Both the position numbers and the translations under genes were made by a program. Positions 13,241-16,590 of a DNA stretch of 16,590 bases are shown in pieces. Within the stretch, counting starts at the first letter, position 1. Each line of letters starts with the position of its first letter. Source of the DNA: Gammaproteobacteria bacterium (GTDB lineage: Bacteria > Pseudomonadota > Gammaproteobacteria > SZUA-140); contig JALSHQ010000255.1 in NCBI GenBank assembly GCA_026982145.1, positions 1-16,590 on the forward strand, given 5' to 3'. The notes under the pieces were generated by a model, which was given only the letters and a program-made list of their open reading frames with translations, ran no database searches and was not told the origin of the DNA.

Positions 13241-14226
13241 AAAAACGAAATCGCCTGCAACTCGACGAGCAGGGGAGGCTCAAGCACTTCCTGACGATTG
13301 AAGGGCTTAATCGTCAGTTGCTGATCGATATTCTCGACACCGCAGAATCACTCACCAGCATCAGTGAACAGAGCATCAAAAAAGTGCCCCTACTGCGCGG
13401 CAAAACCATTGTTAACCTTTTTTTTGAGGCCAGCACCCGCACCCGCACCACCTTTGAACTGGCGGCGAAACGGCTCTCCGCCGATGTGCTCAACATTAAC
13501 ATTCAAGCTTCGGCCACCGCCAAAGGAGAGACGCTGCTCGATACCCTGCGCAACCTTGAGGCGATGCACTGCGACATGTTTGTGGTGCGCCATGCCGATA
13601 GCGGTGCCGCTCATTTCATAGCACAACACGCCGCACCTCACATCAGCGTGATTAATGCCGGCGACGGGCAGCACGCCCATCCGACACAGGCGATGCTCGA
13701 CATGTTTACCATCCGCCGCGAAAAGGGCGAATTTCACCGCCTCACGGTTGCGATTGTGGGCGACATCCGCCATTCACGTGTCGCCCGCTCACAGATCCAC
13801 GCATTGAGTATGCTCGGCGTGGAGGATATCCGCATCATCGCCCCCAAAACACTCATCCCCACTGAACCGGATGCCTTTGGCGTACATGTCTTTCACGACC
13901 TGCGTGAGGGGCTGCGCGATGTGGATGTGGTGATCATGCTGCGTCTGCAAAAAGAACGCATGCGCGGTGCCTCCCTGCCGAGTGAGCACGAATATTTTCA
14001 GCGCTACGGCCTCACCGAAGCGAAACTTGAGCTGGCCAAGCCGGATGTCACGGTGATGCACCCCGGGCCGATCAACCGCGGTGTCGAAATCGACTCTGAA
14101 GTTGCCGATGGGCCGCGTTCAGTCATTCTGCAACAGGTGAGCCACGGCATTGCGGTGCGCATGGCCATCATGGCGATGGCGATGCAGCAACGCCCACCCG
14201 AAACGGCAGAAGGGGAGCGCCGATGA
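13237..14226 (+). CDS. pyrB: Aspartate carbamoyltransferase catalytic subunit
   Basis: The 329-residue enzyme joins carbamoyl phosphate and aspartate to N-carbamoylaspartate. The carbamoyl-phosphate loop is FFEASTRTRTTFE (62-74), KGET lies at 96-99, HPTQ at 148-151, VGDIRHSRVARS at 174-185 and the aspartate-side HPGPINRGVE at 275-284. An N-terminal extension of about 15 residues before the fold matches the longer Pseudomonas-type (class A) chain, which assembles with a dihydroorotase-like partner rather than with PyrI; no pyrI is present. The ATG overlaps the pyrR stop by four bases, and its stop overlaps the pyrX ATG, so pyrR, pyrB and pyrX are tightly coupled. Confidence 0.97.
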   Translation: MKKRNRLQLDEQGRLKHFLTIEGLNRQLLIDILDTAESLTSISEQSIKKVPLLRGKTIVNLFFEASTRTRTTFELAAKRLSADVLNINIQASATAKGETLLDTLRNLEAMHCDMFVVRHADSGAAHFIAQHAAPHISVINAGDGQHAHPTQAMLDMFTIRREKGEFHRLTVAIVGDIRHSRVARSQIHALSMLGVEDIRIIAPKTLIPTEPDAFGVHVFHDLREGLRDVDVVIMLRLQKERMRGASLPSEHEYFQRYGLTEAKLELAKPDVTVMHPGPINRGVEIDSEVADGPRSVILQQVSHGIAVRMAIMAMAMQQRPPETAEGERR

Positions 14227-15497
14227 AGATTGCCATCAAAAATGGCCATGTGATCGACCCTGCCAATGGGATTGATGCACAGCAGGATCTATTTATCGCC
14301 GAAGGTAAAGTCGTCGCACTCGGCCAGCCTCCGACCGGTTTCAGTGCAGACGAAACCATTGATGCCCGCCAGCAGATCGTCTGCCCCGGCTTTGTCGACC
14401 TGCGCGCTCATCTTCGCGAACCCGGTGAGGAGCACAAAGGCACCATCGCCAGCGAAACCCGTGCTGCAGCACGGGGCGGCATTACCACCCTCTGCTGCCC
14501 ACCCAACACCCACCCAATCATTGACACCCCGGCCGTCGCGGAGCTGGTGCAACGCCACGCTGAAACGGCGGGGCATGCTCGCGTCGCCCCCTTGGGTGCG
14601 CTCACGCAAAAGCTTGAGGGGAGTGCCATCACCGAGATGCATGCCCTTAAAATGGCAGGCTGTGTGGGCATGAGCAATGCGATGCAGCCGGTGGGCAACA
14701 CCTTAGTGCTGCGCCGTGCGATGGAATATGCCGCCACTTACAACATCACCGTTTTCATCCACGCCGAAGATGCTGCCCTTGCCAATAACGGCTGTGTGCA
14801 TGAGGGCGCGGTCGGCTCACGCCTCGGCCTGCTTGGCATTCCGACTGCCGCAGAGACAGTTGCAGTCGCCGCCACACTCGCACTGGTCGAAGAGACAGGA
14901 GCGCAGGTGCACTTTTCAATGGTCTCCAGCCAACGCGCATTGCAGAAAATTTCGCGCGCCCGCTACGACGGCCTGCCGGTCAGCTGCGACGTGAGCGCAC
15001 ACCACCTCCACCTGACCGAAATCGACCTGCTGGGTTTTAATAGCCTCTGCCATGTGCGCCCACCGCTGCGCACACAGCGCGATATGGAGGGGCTGCGCAA
15101 AGGGGTTGCCGACGGCCAGATTGCCGCCATCTGCTCCGATCACCAGCCGCATGAAGCCGACGCCAAGCTTGCGCCGTTCGGTGCTACCGAGCCGGGTATC
15201 TCAGCGCTTGAAACGCTGCTGCCCCTTTCGCTACGCTTGGTCGATCACGGCATTTTTTCGATGACACAGATGGTGAGCAGCCTCACGCACCAACCGGCCA
15301 CGATCCTCGGCATCAAAGCAGGACGACTGTCGATCGGTGATCTTGCCGACATCTGCATCTTCGACCCCGAACGCTACTGGACACTCGACCACCACTCAAT
15401 GGTGAGCCGCGGCCACAACACCCCCTTCTTCAACTGGGAGATGAAAGGCGAGGTGACACGCACACTGCTGGGAGGCAAAACTGTTTATGAACGCTAA
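14223..15497 (+). CDS. pyrX: Dihydroorotase-like protein, probably inactive (PyrX / PyrC')
   Basis: This 424-residue amidohydrolase is of the dihydroorotase type. Several metal ligands of active type I enzymes are missing. The H-x-H of DxHxHxREPG reads D59-L-R-A-H-L-R-E-P-G, so the first histidine is R61 while H63 remains. The SDDG block that bears an aspartate ligand reads S151-N-A-M. The histidine in the CHVS block reads M233 (HFSMVS). H180 and D306 (CSDHQPH) are kept. The pattern parallels Pseudomonas PyrC'/PyrX, a non-catalytic chain needed for aspartate transcarbamoylase assembly. An active PyrC should be encoded elsewhere. A strong ribosome site (GGGGAG, 5 nt) precedes the ATG, and the ATG overlaps pyrB by four bases. 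It ends 11 bp inside pyrK. Confidence 0.92.
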   Translation: MKIAIKNGHVIDPANGIDAQQDLFIAEGKVVALGQPPTGFSADETIDARQQIVCPGFVDLRAHLREPGEEHKGTIASETRAAARGGITTLCCPPNTHPIIDTPAVAELVQRHAETAGHARVAPLGALTQKLEGSAITEMHALKMAGCVGMSNAMQPVGNTLVLRRAMEYAATYNITVFIHAEDAALANNGCVHEGAVGSRLGLLGIPTAAETVAVAATLALVEETGAQVHFSMVSSQRALQKISRARYDGLPVSCDVSAHHLHLTEIDLLGFNSLCHVRPPLRTQRDMEGLRKGVADGQIAAICSDHQPHEADAKLAPFGATEPGISALETLLPLSLRLVDHGIFSMTQMVSSLTHQPATILGIKAGRLSIGDLADICIFDPERYWTLDHHSMVSRGHNTPFFNWEMKGEVTRTLLGGKTVYER

Positions 15498-16389
15498 TAC
15501 CAACAGCAGACCACACCGCGATACGATCTTTGTCGAAGAGGCCGAGGTATTGGCACACCAAGGGTTTGACGGCAAACAGTTCATTATGAAACTGCAAGCG
15601 CCAAAAACAGCGCAGCATGCAGCGCCCGGCAGCTTTGTTCATCTGCGCTGCAACCCACTGCGGCCGATGCGCCGCCCGCTCTCCATCATGCGTGCAAACA
15701 AACAGCAGGGGTGGATCGAAATCCTCTATCGCGTCTTTGGCGAGGGCACTGAGCTTCTCTCACAGCGCCCGGTCGGCAGCCAGGTTAACCTCATGGGGCC
15801 GATCGGGAAACCCTTTGTGCTCCACCCGGATCACCCTCGCCCACTGCTGCTCGGCGGCGGCGTGGGCATTCCACCGATGGTCTTCATCGCAGATGAGGCG
15901 CGCAAACAAAAAGGGCAATATCAGCCGATGGTTTTAATGGGCTCTGAAACCCCCTTTCCATTTAAGGCGCGCCCGTCACAGATCATCATCCCCGGCCTGC
16001 CCGAGAACACCATTGCAGCGATGCCACTGATGGAAGATTGGGGCATCGCCAGCCGCTTGGCCAGCCAGCAAGCTTTCCCCGGCGTTTACCAAGGTTACAT
16101 CACCGACCTTGCCCGCACCTGGCTCAACACACTCGATGATGCGCAACGCAGCGAGGTTGAGCTGTTCGCCTGCGGCCCGCACCCGATGCTTGAAGCGGTG
16201 GCAAACCTCGCAGCAGCGTTTGAGCTGCCGTGCCAACTCTCACTGGAAGAGTTCATGGCCTGTGCGGTGGGTGGCTGCGCTGGCTGTGCCGTTAAGGTGC
16301 ATCACCGTGACGGGACGACGGCGATGAAGCGCGTCTGCGTTGACGGCCCTGTTTTTCCAGCTGAAGCGATCTTTCCCAAAGCGAGCTAG
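15487..16389 (+). CDS. pyrK: Dihydroorotate dehydrogenase electron-transfer subunit PyrK
   Basis: The 300-residue protein belongs to the ferredoxin-reductase family with FAD and [2Fe-2S]. The FAD-binding RRPLSI is at 62-67, the nucleotide loop GGGVGIPPM at 123-131 and CGPHPML at 229-235. The C-terminal cluster is C259-x4-C264-x2-C267-x16-C284 (MACAVGGCAGC and VCVDGPVF). PyrK takes electrons from the FMN subunit of class 1B dihydroorotate dehydrogenase to NAD, or to another acceptor in unorthodox relatives. It is somewhat longer than the roughly 260-residue Bacillus protein. The catalytic PyrD is not in view. It overlaps pyrX by 11 bp and has GGAGG about 11 nt before its ATG. It closes the pyr cluster. 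Confidence 0.93.
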   Translation: MNANTNSRPHRDTIFVEEAEVLAHQGFDGKQFIMKLQAPKTAQHAAPGSFVHLRCNPLRPMRRPLSIMRANKQQGWIEILYRVFGEGTELLSQRPVGSQVNLMGPIGKPFVLHPDHPRPLLLGGGVGIPPMVFIADEARKQKGQYQPMVLMGSETPFPFKARPSQIIIPGLPENTIAAMPLMEDWGIASRLASQQAFPGVYQGYITDLARTWLNTLDDAQRSEVELFACGPHPMLEAVANLAAAFELPCQLSLEEFMACAVGGCAGCAVKVHHRDGTTAMKRVCVDGPVFPAEAIFPKAS

Positions 16390-16410
16390 CGCAAAAGGGA
16401 ACGCTTTTTG

Positions 16411-16590
16411 ATGAGTACTCATCCACCTTCTGCCGTAATCTCAGACCCAAACAGTTGGGTCGCGCAACATGGCAATGCGTTATATCGCTATGCGTTACTG
16501 AAGATGCGGGATCAGTCGCAGGCGGAAGATATGGTGCAGGAAACCTTCCTTGCAGCACTCAAAGCGCGCGACCGTTTCTCGGGTCAGTCA
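16411..16590 (+). CDS. ECF sigma factor, N-terminal 60 residues only
   Basis: The frame opens at ATG 16411, 21 bp after the pyrK stop, and runs off the window. Residues 16-60 show sigma region 2: NALYRYALLKMRD, then QAEDMVQETFLAALKARDRF (39-58), the ExxVQExFL pattern of RpoE-type extracytoplasmic-function sigma factors. A weak GGGA lies 12 nt before the start. It could be co-transcribed with pyrK, and an anti-sigma gene would be expected further right. The subgroup cannot be told from this part. Confidence 0.85.
   Translation, partial: MSTHPPSAVISDPNSWVAQHGNALYRYALLKMRDQSQAEDMVQETFLAALKARDRFSGQS

Noticed and set aside
14266..14994. Overlapping frames on both strands within pyrX
   Set aside because: They are shadows of a well-conserved dihydroorotase-like gene and have no ribosome sites or recognisable domains.
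16372..16407. AAAGCG/CGCTTT and TTCCC/GGGAA pairings at the pyrK end considered as a terminator
   Set aside because: Loops are long, the pairings compete with each other, and the T-run overlaps the region directly before the sigma-factor ATG.

Overview
This window looks like a stretch of gammaproteobacterial chromosome. The best-matching proteins are YbgI/Nif3, DegS, TatABC, HisE, YqgE and RuvX, and they align with E. coli or Pseudomonas relatives from memory. The run yqgE-ruvX-pyrR-pyrB-pyrX is the Pseudomonas-type pyrimidine layout. A pentahaem cytochrome plus a Tat-exported molybdopterin-family protein at the left edge, and a PyrK-type electron-transfer subunit at the right, suggest an anaerobic, facultative or chemolithotrophic lifestyle. 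That lifestyle is inference and I do not name a genus. I see no insertion sequence, phage gene, tRNA, rRNA or CRISPR array. Base composition seems lower in G+C at the left end and higher through the pyr genes.

Layout. (1) 1-963, minus: the start of an alternative-complex-III-like (Act/Qrc-type) respiratory operon, a five-haem cytochrome followed by the N-terminus of a molybdopterin-oxidoreductase-family protein; a 387-bp leader/intergenic region lies upstream. (2) 1351-3339: a Nif3/YbgI metal protein (minus), divergent from a DegS/AlgW-type periplasmic protease (plus). (3) 3357-5430, minus: an arginase-ornithine aminotransferase pair (rocF-rocD), a complete two-step route from arginine to glutamate semialdehyde. 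(4) 5596-6936, minus: a ChaN-like secreted protein and a stand-alone CheY-type receiver. (5) 7104-9045, minus: hisE-tatA-tatB-tatC. (6) 9284-11362: three genes I do not recognise, two small membrane proteins (plus) and a lysine-rich coiled-coil protein (minus) with a strong-looking promoter. (7) 11649-16389, plus: yqgE-ruvX-pyrR-pyrB-pyrX-pyrK, many of them overlapping, which ends just before the start of an ECF sigma factor that runs off the window.

How the parts connect. TatABC would export the twin-arginine protein encoded at the left edge. PyrB and the catalytically dead dihydroorotase PyrX probably form one aspartate transcarbamoylase holoenzyme. PyrK would pass electrons from dihydroorotate dehydrogenase, whose gene is not here. 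In several proteobacteria, as I recall, degS and nif3 lie beside petABC (cytochrome bc1). Here that place is taken by the Act-like operon, which makes this edge the most interesting part of the window.
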